From contig DFTH01000003.1 in assembly GCA_002379425.1 (NCBI GenBank), positions 62,627 through 126,626 of the forward strand: a stretch of 64,000 nt of DNA, in the 5' to 3' direction. The DNA is from Prevotella sp. UBA4217. Its GTDB lineage: Bacteria; Bacteroidota; Bacteroidia; Bacteroidales; Bacteroidaceae. Below the pieces are notes generated by a model, which had not been told where the DNA came from, did not search any database, and worked only from the letters and a program-made list of their open reading frames with translations. The position numbers and the translations under genes are program-made. The first letter of the stretch is position 1. The number at the start of each line of letters is the position of its first letter. This document shows, piece by piece, positions 52,070-59,645 of this stretch.

Positions 52070-52077
52070 CAAAGGTA
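52070..52077 (-). promoter_or_regulatory. -7 box (TACCTTTG) for xerD
   Basis: Minus strand TACCTTTG ends 8 nt before the ATG, so the transcript would start at or next to the start codon. No TTTG at 20 nt. Confidence 0.5.
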
Positions 52078-52196
52078 CAGTATTTTGTTGAGTTGGCAGG
52101 TTAAAAGAAGTTAAAGAATGGAATTCCGTGCAAGGTTCCTCAGTTTTTCAGTTATACAAGTAGAGAAAACTGATTTTTATAACAAATTGTAGCATT

Positions 52197-53486
52197 ATGA
52201 AACATTACAAATCTTTCGTCGGCCTTGCTTTGCTGGCCATGGCTGTGTTTAGCGGCTGTAAATCAGAGGAGGAGAGGGTAATCAATATGCTCCCCACGAC
52301 CCGTTCCATTGAACTGACAGATGTCCAGCGCGAGTTTGTCAACAAGAACAATGATTTCTCCTTCAACTTCTTTCGCTCTTTGAGTGAGAATGAACTGAAA
52401 GGAAGGAGCAGTGTCGTATCTCCACTTAGTGTCACTTTTGTATTGGGCATGCTTAACGACGGGGCTGCTGGTCATACAGCCCACGAGATTGCTTCCGTGC
52501 TGGGCTTTGGTGAAGGCGCGGCAGAGGATGTGAACGCGTTCTGCAGGAAACTGATAGAGGAACTGCCGCAGGTGGACCCAAGCGTTGAGGTGGAGATTGC
52601 CAATCTTCTGATCGCCAATAGTGGTAAAGACGTGAGGCTGGCCTCGCAGTTTCGCAGTGATATGGAGGGCTCCTATCATGCCTCAGTGTCTGCCAATGAC
52701 TTCTCGAACGCCAACTTCCTGGGGGAGATCAATGGATGGTGCAGCGACCATACCCATGGGATGATACCCGAAATCCTTTCTGAAAAGGATCTGAAGCCGG
52801 AGTTCGTTGTCATGCTGCTGAATGCCATCTATTACAAGGCGACATGGACAAATAAGTTTGATTTGAACGACACGCATAAGGAGAACTTCACTGTTCCCGA
52901 CGGCTCCGTCCAGGAACTCCCGCTGATGCACCGTAAGGCCTGGGCCCGCTATGGACAGAATGATATCTACTCGACGCTCTACCTGCCCTATGGCACTGGC
53001 GACCGCTGGAGCATGATGCTTCTGTTGCCCAACGAGGGAAAAACCACTGCCGACATTATCAGCAACCTCGACAATGCGTCGTGGGAGAAGAATTTGGAAG
53101 AGATGTGGGAACCAGAGGTAGATATAAAGATACCTCGTTTCACTACCCAGACAGACACTGATCTTAAAGAAGCCATATCCCGTATAGGGGCACCGTCGAT
53201 GTTCGATCCTGAAAAGGCAGAATTCCCAAAGATGTGCGATAACGACTTCGAACGAGTATGGGTGGGCCTGATGAAACAGAAGGCGATCATCGAGGTCAAT
53301 GAGGAGGGAACCAAGGCTTCGGCAGTCACTGTGACGGCTGGGGCGGGAGAATCTTATGTCGGTCATGGTGACTTTATCGAACGACCCATGAAGGTTGATT
53401 TCCACTGCAACCGTCCTTTCGTCTATCTCATCCGTGAGGCCACAAGTGGTACTATTTTCTTCATAGGAACCTTCCAAGGCAACTGA
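52197..53486 (+). CDS. Lipoprotein serpin (serine/cysteine protease inhibitor)
   Basis: A 429-residue serpin carried on a lipoprotein signal ('MKHYKSFVGLALLAMAVFSGC', Cys about 21). The fold signatures are complete: 'NNDFSFNFFRSLSE', 'VVSPLSVTFVLGMLNDGAAG', 'LLNAIYYKATWTNKFD', 'FTVPDGSVQELPLMHRK' and the C-terminal 'CNRPFVYLIREATSGTIFF'. The reactive-loop hinge 'VNEEGTKASAVTVTAG' has the small residues needed for loop insertion, so it should inhibit by the trapping mechanism; the loop then runs through 'GESYVGHGDF' and P1 cannot be fixed. It is probably at the cell surface or periplasm. Monocistronic. Confidence 0.93.
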   Translation: MKHYKSFVGLALLAMAVFSGCKSEEERVINMLPTTRSIELTDVQREFVNKNNDFSFNFFRSLSENELKGRSSVVSPLSVTFVLGMLNDGAAGHTAHEIASVLGFGEGAAEDVNAFCRKLIEELPQVDPSVEVEIANLLIANSGKDVRLASQFRSDMEGSYHASVSANDFSNANFLGEINGWCSDHTHGMIPEILSEKDLKPEFVVMLLNAIYYKATWTNKFDLNDTHKENFTVPDGSVQELPLMHRKAWARYGQNDIYSTLYLPYGTGDRWSMMLLLPNEGKTTADIISNLDNASWEKNLEEMWEPEVDIKIPRFTTQTDTDLKEAISRIGAPSMFDPEKAEFPKMCDNDFERVWVGLMKQKAIIEVNEEGTKASAVTVTAGAGESYVGHGDFIERPMKVDFHCNRPFVYLIREATSGTIFFIGTFQGN

Positions 53487-53510
53487 TTTCTCGCGAAAAT
53501 CTGTAAAATG

Positions 53511-53542
53511 TTTGGGTGCAAAGATAAAATTCCGTATCTTTG
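53511..53542 (+). promoter_or_regulatory. Promoter of the aroQ operon
   Basis: TTTG (53511-53514), 20 nt, TATCTTTG (53535-53542). The sequence CCGTATCTTTGCACCCG is shared with the tRNA-Arg promoter. The leader to the ATG 53573 is about 23 nt. Confidence 0.85.
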
Positions 53543-53572
53543 CACCCGTATTATGTCATATACAAGCGTAAA

Positions 53573-53998
53573 ATGAAGATACAGATTATCAATGGTCCGA
53601 ACCTCAACCTGTTGGGGCAGAGGGAACCTGGTATTTACGGCTCGGAATCGTTCGACAGTTTTCTGACTGAGTTGAGGGCGAAGTACCCCGGTGTGCAGAT
53701 AGACTACTATCAGAGTAATGTCGAGGGTGAACTTATCAACAAGATGCAGGAGGCGGGCTTCTTCGGAGGCTACGACGGCATCGTGCTCAATGCAGGGGCC
53801 TATACCCATACCAGTGTGGCGCTGCAGGACTGCATCCGCTCATTGAAGTGTCCCGTCGTCGAGGTGCATATCTCCAATGTCCATAAGCGCGAGGAGTTCC
53901 GCCACAAGTCGCTCATCTCCTGTGCCTGTCTGGGCGTGATCTGCGGTTTCGGACTCGACTCCTATCGACTGGCTGTAGAGGCACTCATCCATTCATGA
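53573..53998 (+). CDS. aroQ: 3-dehydroquinate dehydratase, type II
   Basis: Small dodecameric enzyme of the shikimate pathway. From ATG 53573 (141 residues) it has the family opening 'IQIINGPNLNLLGQREPGIYG' (here over residues 3-23) with the catalytic Tyr, 'YYQSNVEGELINKMQEA', 'GIVLNAGAYTHTSVALQD' and the catalytic His segment 'CPVVEVHISNVHKREEFRH'. An upstream start at 53540 lies inside the promoter box and is rejected. Its stop overlaps the methyltransferase ATG by 4 nt. Confidence 0.97.
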   Translation: MKIQIINGPNLNLLGQREPGIYGSESFDSFLTELRAKYPGVQIDYYQSNVEGELINKMQEAGFFGGYDGIVLNAGAYTHTSVALQDCIRSLKCPVVEVHISNVHKREEFRHKSLISCACLGVICGFGLDSYRLAVEALIHS

Positions 53999-54621
53999 CG
54001 CTCGACGAGTACATCCTGCAGCACACGGAGCCAGAGCCCGACTACCTCTATCGCCTCTGGAGGGCCACGAATATCCATACCATCCATGGCCGTATGGCCA
54101 GCGGACATCTGCAAGGGAGGCTGCTGAAGATGCTGGTGGAGATGATACGGCCGAAGGCCATCCTCGAGGTGGGTACGTTCAGCGGCTACAGTGCCATCTC
54201 GATGGCAGAAGGACTGCCAGAAGGCGGGCGGCTCTACACCTTTGAGATCAACGACGAGATGGAGGACTTCACCCGTCCGTGGATAGAAGGGTCGCCCGTA
54301 GCCGACAGGATTGAGTTTATCATCGGTGACGCGCTCATAGAGGCTCCCAAACTTGGCGTGACCTTCGATATGGCATTCATCGACGGTGACAAGCGGACCT
54401 ACCGCGACTGCTACGAGATGGTGATGGCGATCCTCCGGCCTGGCGGCTTTATCCTTGCCGACAACACGCTCTGGGACGGGCATGTCGTGGACCAGGCCTA
54501 CGACCACGACCGCCAGACGCGGGGCATAGAGTCGTTTAATGACTATGTTGCCAAGGACGATAGGGTAGAGCAGGTCATCCTCCCCCTCCGCGACGGACTT
54601 ACGATCATTAGGAAGAGTTGA
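53995..54621 (+). CDS. SAM-dependent O-methyltransferase
   Basis: A 208-residue class I methyltransferase of the caffeoyl-CoA/catechol type (Methyltransf_3/24). SAM loop 'ILEVGTFSGYSAISMAEGLP' near 57-76, acidic 'LYTFEINDEM', 'DMAFIDGDKRTYRDCYEMV' and 'GGFILADNTLWDGHV', in which Asp and Asn bind the divalent metal. The methyl acceptor is unknown. It is coupled to aroQ by a 4-nt overlap, an arrangement frequent in Bacteroidales. Confidence 0.9.
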   Translation: MTLDEYILQHTEPEPDYLYRLWRATNIHTIHGRMASGHLQGRLLKMLVEMIRPKAILEVGTFSGYSAISMAEGLPEGGRLYTFEINDEMEDFTRPWIEGSPVADRIEFIIGDALIEAPKLGVTFDMAFIDGDKRTYRDCYEMVMAILRPGGFILADNTLWDGHVVDQAYDHDRQTRGIESFNDYVAKDDRVEQVILPLRDGLTIIRKS

Positions 54622-54673
54622 AGAATTGAAGAATTGAAGAATTGAAAGATTGAAGAATTGAAAAATTGAAGTA
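54617..54673. repeat. 8-bp tandem repeat AATTGAAG between methyltransferase and rbfA
   Basis: Six to seven units with 8-bp spacing (AATTGAAG and one-base variants) fill the whole gap between the methyltransferase stop and the rbfA ATG. Confidence 0.85.
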
Positions 54674-54675
54674 AT

Positions 54676-55011
54676 ATGCAAGAAACAAGACAAAACAAGA
54701 TAGCCCGGCTGCTCCAGAAGGAACTATCGCTGATATTCCAGCAACAGACTCGTGCCATGCATGGCACGATGGTCAGTGTCACCCGTACCAAGGTGTCGCC
54801 CGACCTGAGCATCTGTACGGCCTATCTGAGTATCTTCCCTTCTGAGAAGGGCGAGGAGATCCTGGCCAATATCAATGCCAACAACAAGGCCATCAGATAT
54901 GAATTAGGTACGCGCGTTAGAAACCAGTTGCGCATCATCCCGGAACTGCGCTTCTTCATCGACGACAGTCTGGACTATATCGAGCGCATCGACGAACTCC
55001 TCAAGAAGTAA
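54676..55011 (+). CDS. rbfA: Ribosome-binding factor A
   Basis: KH-fold protein for late 30S ribosome maturation. The 111 residues show 'RQNKIARLLQKELSLIFQQQ', 'VSVTRTKVSPDLSICTAYLS' and 'RNQLRIIPELRFFIDDSLDY', the canonical order of the family ending in the conserved 'ELRFFIDDSLDYIERI'. Length is normal. It lies in an operon with aroQ and the LolC/E-like permease, from which it is separated by 24 nt. Confidence 0.95.
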   Translation: MQETRQNKIARLLQKELSLIFQQQTRAMHGTMVSVTRTKVSPDLSICTAYLSIFPSEKGEEILANINANNKAIRYELGTRVRNQLRIIPELRFFIDDSLDYIERIDELLKK

Positions 55012-55035
55012 TCATCATTAATTATTGTTCTGATT

Positions 55036-56265
55036 GTGAACTTCCCCTTCTTCATCGCACGGCGCTATCTCTTCTCGAAGAAATCCACGCATGCCATCAA
55101 CGTTATCAGCGGCATTTCTGTCATTGGAGTGGCCGTAGCCACGATGGCACTGGTGGTGACGCTTAGCGTGTTTAATGGCTTCCACGACCTGGTGGCATCC
55201 TTCTTCACATCCTTCGACCCGCAGATGAAGGTGGTGCCGCTGAAGGGCAAGACGGTGGCGGCCGATGACCCCATCCTCACGCAGATACGCGAGTTGCCAC
55301 AGGTAGAGGTGGCTACGGAGTGCGTCGAGGATCAGGCACTGGCCATCTACAGAGGGCGCCAGGCGATGGTAATGGTCAAGGGCGTCGATGACAACTTCGA
55401 CCAACTCACCCGTATCAACGAGATACTTGTCGGCGACGGTGAGTTCAGTCTCCATGCTGCCGACATGGACTATGGCATCCTGGGAATCCGACTGGCAGAA
55501 CTGCTGATGACGGGTTATACCTACGAGCATCCGCTGAAGATCTATGCCCCACGTCGTGAGGGACAACTTGACATGACCAATCCCACCGATGCCTTCGAGG
55601 AGGATGAACTCTATTCGCCTGGCGTGCTCTTCAACGTGAAGCAGGCGAAGTATGACAGGAACTATATCATCACCAGTATCTCTTTTGCGCGCCGTATCTT
55701 CGGGCAGCAGGGTATGCTCTCTTCACTGGAGTTGAGGCTGAAGCCCGGCAGCGACTTCGAGGATGTCAAGGCGGAGATCAAGCGCCTCTGTGGCGACAGG
55801 TTTGCCGTCAAGGACCGCTTTGAGCAGCAGGACGATACTTTCAGGATCATGAAGATCGAGAAGTTCATCGCCTATATCTTCCTGACGTTCATCCTCATGG
55901 TGGCCTGCTTCAATATCATCGGCTCACTCTCGATGCTCATCATCGACAAGAAGGATGACGTGGTGACGCTCCGCAACCTCGGAGCCAGCGACAAGCAGAT
56001 CGTGCGTATCTTTCTCTTCGAGGGACGCCTGATCTCAGCCATCGGCGCCGTGGTGGGCATCCTGCTCGGGCTGTTGCTCTGCTGGCTGCAGCAGCAGTTC
56101 GGCATTGTGGCCCTTGGCTCCACCAGTGGGTCGTTTGTCGTCAGTGCCTATCCTGTCAGCGTGCATCCGGAGGATATCGTGGTGATCTTCATCACGGTCC
56201 TTGTAGTAGGGTTCCTCGCCGTGTGGTACCCCGTGCGCTATTTTGCCAAGCGTCTGCTGGCGTAG
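55036..56265 (+). CDS. LolC/LolE-type ABC transporter permease
   Basis: A 409-residue inner-membrane protein of the lipoprotein-releasing group: one N-terminal helix (about 22-45), a large periplasmic domain (about 50-265) and three C-terminal helices in an FtsX domain (about 275-400). Signatures are 'FIARRYLFSKKSTHAINVIS' at the start and 'VVTLRNLGASDKQIVRIF' in the coupling loop. It should extract lipoproteins from the inner membrane with a LolD-type ATPase, absent from this window. The start is a GTG at 55036 next to rbfA. Confidence 0.88.
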   Translation: MNFPFFIARRYLFSKKSTHAINVISGISVIGVAVATMALVVTLSVFNGFHDLVASFFTSFDPQMKVVPLKGKTVAADDPILTQIRELPQVEVATECVEDQALAIYRGRQAMVMVKGVDDNFDQLTRINEILVGDGEFSLHAADMDYGILGIRLAELLMTGYTYEHPLKIYAPRREGQLDMTNPTDAFEEDELYSPGVLFNVKQAKYDRNYIITSISFARRIFGQQGMLSSLELRLKPGSDFEDVKAEIKRLCGDRFAVKDRFEQQDDTFRIMKIEKFIAYIFLTFILMVACFNIIGSLSMLIIDKKDDVVTLRNLGASDKQIVRIFLFEGRLISAIGAVVGILLGLLLCWLQQQFGIVALGSTSGSFVVSAYPVSVHPEDIVVIFITVLVVGFLAVWYPVRYFAKRLLA

Positions 56266-56300
56266 CCTGAAATTGAGAGTATTGAATAAAAACGTTATAT

Positions 56301-57209
56301 ATGGAAAAGAAAAAGATTTATATCGCCGGTTGTGGCGGCATGCTCGGAGAGGCTTTCCACGAGCAGTTCAAGGATGATTACATCATCAAGTGTACAGATA
56401 AGGATGTGAATGCCGACTGGCTCTCCTTCCTCGATTTCCGCGACTATGACGCCTATCGTAAGGATGTGGAGGAGTTCCAGCCCGACTATCTCTTCCACCT
56501 GGGTGCCTATACCGACCTGGAGTGGTGTGAGCAGAATGCCGACGAGGTGTATCTCACGAACACTCTCTGCGTGGAGAACGCTGTCTATATCGCCAACTCG
56601 CTCGATATCCCCCTGCTCTATATCAGCACAGCCGGAATCTTCGACGGTAAGAAACAACTCTACGACGACTGGGACACCCCCAATCCTCTCGGGGTCTATG
56701 CCCGCTCGAAGTATATGGGTGAGCGCTTCGTCGTGGAGAATGCCCGCCGCTACCTCGTCTGCCGTGCTGGCTGGATGATGGGCTCCGGACCCTCGAAGGA
56801 CAAGAAGTTCGTGCAGAAGATCATGAAACAGTTGAAGGACGGCAAGAAGGAACTCTTCATCGTGAATGATAAGGACGGTACCCCGACCTATACACAGGAC
56901 TTTGCCCGTACGGTGAAGAATCTCATCCAGAAGGAATACTGGGGACTCTACAACTGTGTCTGTGGTGGACAGACCAGCCGTCTGGAGGTCTGCCAGGAGA
57001 TGCTCAAGATCCTTGGGCTGGAGCAGGTGGTGAAGATCAACGTGGTCACCTCCGAGTATTTCGCCAAGGAATATTTTGCCGAGCGTCCCGCCTGCGAGCG
57101 CCTGTGGACACGTAAACTCAACCTCCGTGGCGTGAGTGCCATGCGCGACTGGCGCGTCGCCCTAAAAGATTATCTCGACAACTACTACAAAGGTTATCTT
57201 GATAAATAG
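56301..57209 (+). CDS. RmlD-like NAD(P)-dependent sugar-nucleotide reductase
   Basis: A 302-residue extended SDR close to dTDP-4-dehydrorhamnose reductase. Motifs: 'YIAGCGGMLGEAFHEQF' near 7-23, 'DYDAYRKDVEEFQPDYLFHL', 'TNTLCVENAV', catalytic 'YISTAGIFDG' and YxxxK in 'GVYARSKYMGE', then 'RAGWMMG'. The usual RmlD fold is complete. It may make a deoxy-sugar for surface glycans, but no other rml genes are near, so the substrate is open. It ends at a strong bidirectional terminator. Confidence 0.82.
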   Translation: MEKKKIYIAGCGGMLGEAFHEQFKDDYIIKCTDKDVNADWLSFLDFRDYDAYRKDVEEFQPDYLFHLGAYTDLEWCEQNADEVYLTNTLCVENAVYIANSLDIPLLYISTAGIFDGKKQLYDDWDTPNPLGVYARSKYMGERFVVENARRYLVCRAGWMMGSGPSKDKKFVQKIMKQLKDGKKELFIVNDKDGTPTYTQDFARTVKNLIQKEYWGLYNCVCGGQTSRLEVCQEMLKILGLEQVVKINVVTSEYFAKEYFAERPACERLWTRKLNLRGVSAMRDWRVALKDYLDNYYKGYLDK

Positions 57210-57210
57210 T

Positions 57211-57239
57211 AAAATCGCCTTCATTACGAAGGCGATTTT
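57211..57239. terminator. Bidirectional terminator between the RmlD-like gene and murI
   Basis: AAAATCGCCTTC (57211-57222) and GAAGGCGATTTT (57228-57239) form a perfect 12-bp stem with a 5-nt loop; A and T tracts serve both directions. Confidence 0.95.
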
Positions 57240-57242
57240 GCT

Positions 57243-58076
57243 TTAGCCTAAGGTAATATGCTCGACTTCGATGGGCTTATGGAGGAATATCTGTGCAGAC
57301 TCCTTAAACCTGTCGGGGCTCTCGGTGGTGAGATAGTGGGTGGTGGCATGCTTGCCGCACTTCTCTTCTATCTCTGGGTGGCGCTCCAGGTATGACTGGA
57401 GACTCCTGGCGACATACTCTCCCTGAGGTACGGCCTGGACTCCTGAGGGTAGGTATTGGCGTATCTTCGGCAGGAGCAGGGGGTAGTGGGTGCAGCCAAG
57501 GATGATGGTATCGATCTGCGGGTCTTTGCGCATGACCTCGTCAATGCGCTTCTTGACGAAATAGTCGGCTCCAGGGGAGTCGGCCTCGTTGTATTCGACG
57601 AGGGGCACCCAGAAAGGACAGGCCACGCCTGTGACCTGGATATCGGGATGTAGTTTGTGGATTTCGAGGTTGTAACTCTCGCTGCGGATGGTGCCCTCGG
57701 TGGCGAGGATACCCACGTGGCGACTCTGTGTGAGGCTGCCGATGACCTCGGCCGTGGGACGGATCACACCCAGCACGCGGCGTGACGGGTCGATCTGTGG
57801 CAGGTCGTGCTGCTGGATGGTGCGCAAGGCCTTGGCGGAGGCCGTGTTGCAACCTAATATGACCAGATGGCATCCCATCTCGAAGAGGCGGATGACAGCC
57901 TGGCGCGTGAACTCATATACCACGTCGAAGGAGCGTGGTCCGTAAGGTGCACGGGCATTATCGCCCAGATAAAGATAGTCGTACCCAGGAAGTTGCCGGC
58001 GGATAGCCTCAAGAACGGTCAGTCCGCCGTAGCCGCTGTCGAAGACACCGATGGGACCAGGACTACTTGAGAGCAT
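57243..58076 (-). CDS. murI: Glutamate racemase
   Basis: Makes D-glutamate for peptidoglycan. I start at ATG 58076 ('MLSSSPGPIGVFDSGYGGL', 277 residues), overlapping the preceding Skp gene by 14 bp; the longer frame from 58172 would read antisense-like filler over that gene's coding end. Both catalytic cysteines are present, in 'ILGCNTASAKALR' and 'IILGCTHYPLLL', as well as 'YLGDNARAPYG'. It is the last gene of the DUF6089-uppS-bamA-skp operon, a conserved Bacteroidales order. Confidence 0.95.
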   Translation of the reverse strand: MLSSSPGPIGVFDSGYGGLTVLEAIRRQLPGYDYLYLGDNARAPYGPRSFDVVYEFTRQAVIRLFEMGCHLVILGCNTASAKALRTIQQHDLPQIDPSRRVLGVIRPTAEVIGSLTQSRHVGILATEGTIRSESYNLEIHKLHPDIQVTGVACPFWVPLVEYNEADSPGADYFVKKRIDEVMRKDPQIDTIILGCTHYPLLLPKIRQYLPSGVQAVPQGEYVARSLQSYLERHPEIEEKCGKHATTHYLTTESPDRFKESAQIFLHKPIEVEHITLG

Positions 58077-58578
58077 TCCGGACAAGTTCGTTGATGTCGT
58101 CGCCCATCTCTGGATTGATGAAGGGCAGGGTGTTGGTATCTGTGTCGATGATGAAGGCATAGCCGCGCTCACGGCCGATCTTGCCCAGCAGTTCGATAAG
58201 GCGTATCTTCAGCGGGGCCATGGTGTCCTGCTCGATATGCGCCAGTTCCTGCTTGCTGTTCTCCTTGAAGGCTATGTTTTTCGCCATCAGTTCCTGCAGT
58301 TCTGTCTGGCGCTTCTGGAGGATGGTCTTGGGGAAGTCGCGCTGGCCGTCGAGGAACTCCTCGTATTTACGGTTGAACTCATCTTCCACCCGTTTGGTCT
58401 CTGCCTGATACTGGGCGCGCAAGTCGGCCATCTTCTTCTGGGCGGCTTCATAGTCGCGCATCGACACGAGGGCAGTCTGGTAACTGAGGTAGCCGAAGCG
58501 GAAGCCACTGTTGCTTTCCTGGGCATGGATACCCAGGAAAGCACAGAGGACTATAGTGATGGTAATGAGTCGCCTCAT
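58063..58578 (-). CDS. Skp/OmpH-family periplasmic chaperone (third of three)
   Basis: A 171-residue exported protein (signal 'MRRLITITIVLCAFLGIHAQ') with the OmpH pattern: 'FGYLSYQTALVSMRDYEAAQ', a long charged coiled coil ('YQAETKRVEDEFNRKYEEFL'), then 'IGRERGYAFIIDTDTN' returning to the beta body. Skp proteins form trimers that hold unfolded outer-membrane proteins for BamA. It is shorter on lysine than the two paralogues upstream and follows the second after only 1 nt. Confidence 0.88.
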   Translation of the reverse strand: MRRLITITIVLCAFLGIHAQESNSGFRFGYLSYQTALVSMRDYEAAQKKMADLRAQYQAETKRVEDEFNRKYEEFLDGQRDFPKTILQKRQTELQELMAKNIAFKENSKQELAHIEQDTMAPLKIRLIELLGKIGRERGYAFIIDTDTNTLPFINPEMGDDINELVRNALK

Positions 58579-58579
58579 A

Positions 58580-59083
58580 TTACTTCAGGCCGAGTTTGGT
58601 CTTGACAGCAGCGGTCACGTCGGTAGAGAGCGTGGTGCTGATGTAGGGGATACCAGCATTGATCTCGTTGATGATGACGTAGCCACCAGCATCGCCCACG
58701 GCCTTGATGGCGTCGAGTACCTTGGCAGTGATGGCCTGCATCTTCTCCTGAGAAGCCTTCTGGAGAGCCTGCTGGTTGTCCTGGTAACTCTGCTGGATCT
58801 TGGTGTACATATCCTGCAGTTCCTGCTGGCGGCGCTGCTTGATATTGTCGGGCAGCGTGGCCTGCTCCTTCTCGAAGGCCTCGCCCTTCTTCTGGAGTTC
58901 ATCCTGCATCGACTTCAGGTCAGCCTCATACTGTGCCTGGAGGGCATCAATCTCGCTCTTTGCCTTATTATACTCAGGCATGGCCTGAATGATTTCCTGA
59001 GTGTTCACATGTCCGAATTTCTGGGCATTGGCGGTGGTGAAACCGCAGACTGCGCATATAGCGCAAAGAATTAGTTTTTTCAT
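58580..59083 (-). CDS. Skp/OmpH-family periplasmic chaperone (second of three)
   Basis: A 167-residue exported protein (signal 'MKKLILCAICAVCGFTTANA'). It shows 'QKFGHVNTQEIIQAMPEYNK', a coiled coil of about 70 residues ('LQAQYEADLKSMQDELQKKG'), and 'GDAGGYVIINEINAGIPYI'. Closest in layout to the classical OmpH/HlpA of Bacteroides. Gap to the first paralogue is 20 nt. Confidence 0.92.
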   Translation of the reverse strand: MKKLILCAICAVCGFTTANAQKFGHVNTQEIIQAMPEYNKAKSEIDALQAQYEADLKSMQDELQKKGEAFEKEQATLPDNIKQRRQQELQDMYTKIQQSYQDNQQALQKASQEKMQAITAKVLDAIKAVGDAGGYVIINEINAGIPYISTTLSTDVTAAVKTKLGLK

Positions 59084-59103
59084 TTTCTTATTTTATTAAA
59101 TTG

Positions 59104-59610
59104 TTAATATCCTAATTTGCGGAGTACTTCCGACGAGATGTCGATCTTGGGGGAGCCGAAGATGATGCCCGTGTCGCTGGCGCGGTCGAGGATCAGTTGG
59201 TAGCCGCGTGTCTCGGAGATGTCCTTGACGGCATTGTAGATCTCATCCTGGATAGGTGTCATCAGGGCGGTGCGCTTCTTGAACAGTTCACCCTCGGGAC
59301 CAAAGTATTTCTTCTTCAGGTCGGCAGCCTCCTTTTCCTTGGCAACGATGGCATCCTGACGGGTCTGCTTCTGTTCCTTGGAGAGAAAGACCACCTCGTT
59401 CTGGTAGTTCTTGTAGAGGGTCTGCGCCTCGGTGGTGAGGGCATCGACCTCTGCCTGCCATTGCTTCGACACCTGACTGAGTTGCTCGTTGGCGCGCTCG
59501 TAGGCAGGGATGTTCTTCAGGATATACTCCATATCCACAAGGGCGAACTTCTGTGCCTGTACCGACGCTGCCGATGCCAGCACAATGAATAACATTAAGA
59601 TCTTCTTCAT
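59104..59610 (-). CDS. Skp/OmpH-family periplasmic chaperone (first of three)
   Basis: A 168-residue exported protein (signal 'MKKILMLFIVLASAASVQA'), directly downstream of bamA with a 35-nt gap made of 7-bp repeats. Features: 'FALVDMEYILKNIPAYERAN', a coiled coil ('WQAEVDALTTEAQTLYKNYQ'), a 'KKYFGPEGELFKKR' loop characteristic of the longer Bacteroidetes form, and 'RGYQLILDRASDTGIIF'. Together with the two following genes it makes a triple set of chaperones for outer-membrane proteins. Confidence 0.92.
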   Translation of the reverse strand: MKKILMLFIVLASAASVQAQKFALVDMEYILKNIPAYERANEQLSQVSKQWQAEVDALTTEAQTLYKNYQNEVVFLSKEQKQTRQDAIVAKEKEAADLKKKYFGPEGELFKKRTALMTPIQDEIYNAVKDISETRGYQLILDRASDTGIIFGSPKIDISSEVLRKLGY

Positions 59611-59616
59611 ATTTTC

Positions 59617-59644
59617 TTAACTCTTAATTCTTAACTCTTAATTA
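59617..59644. repeat. 7-bp tandem repeat TTAACTC/TTAATTC between bamA and the first skp
   Basis: Four units with exact 7-bp spacing (TTAACTC, TTAATTC, TTAACTC, TTAATTA) fill the intergenic gap. Confidence 0.85.
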
Positions 59645-59645
59645 C

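Noticed and set aside
58077-58172. Upstream start for murI at 58172
   Set aside because: The extra residues are Ser/Pro/Thr filler encoded over the end of the skp gene; the family starts near 'PIGVFDSGYGG'.
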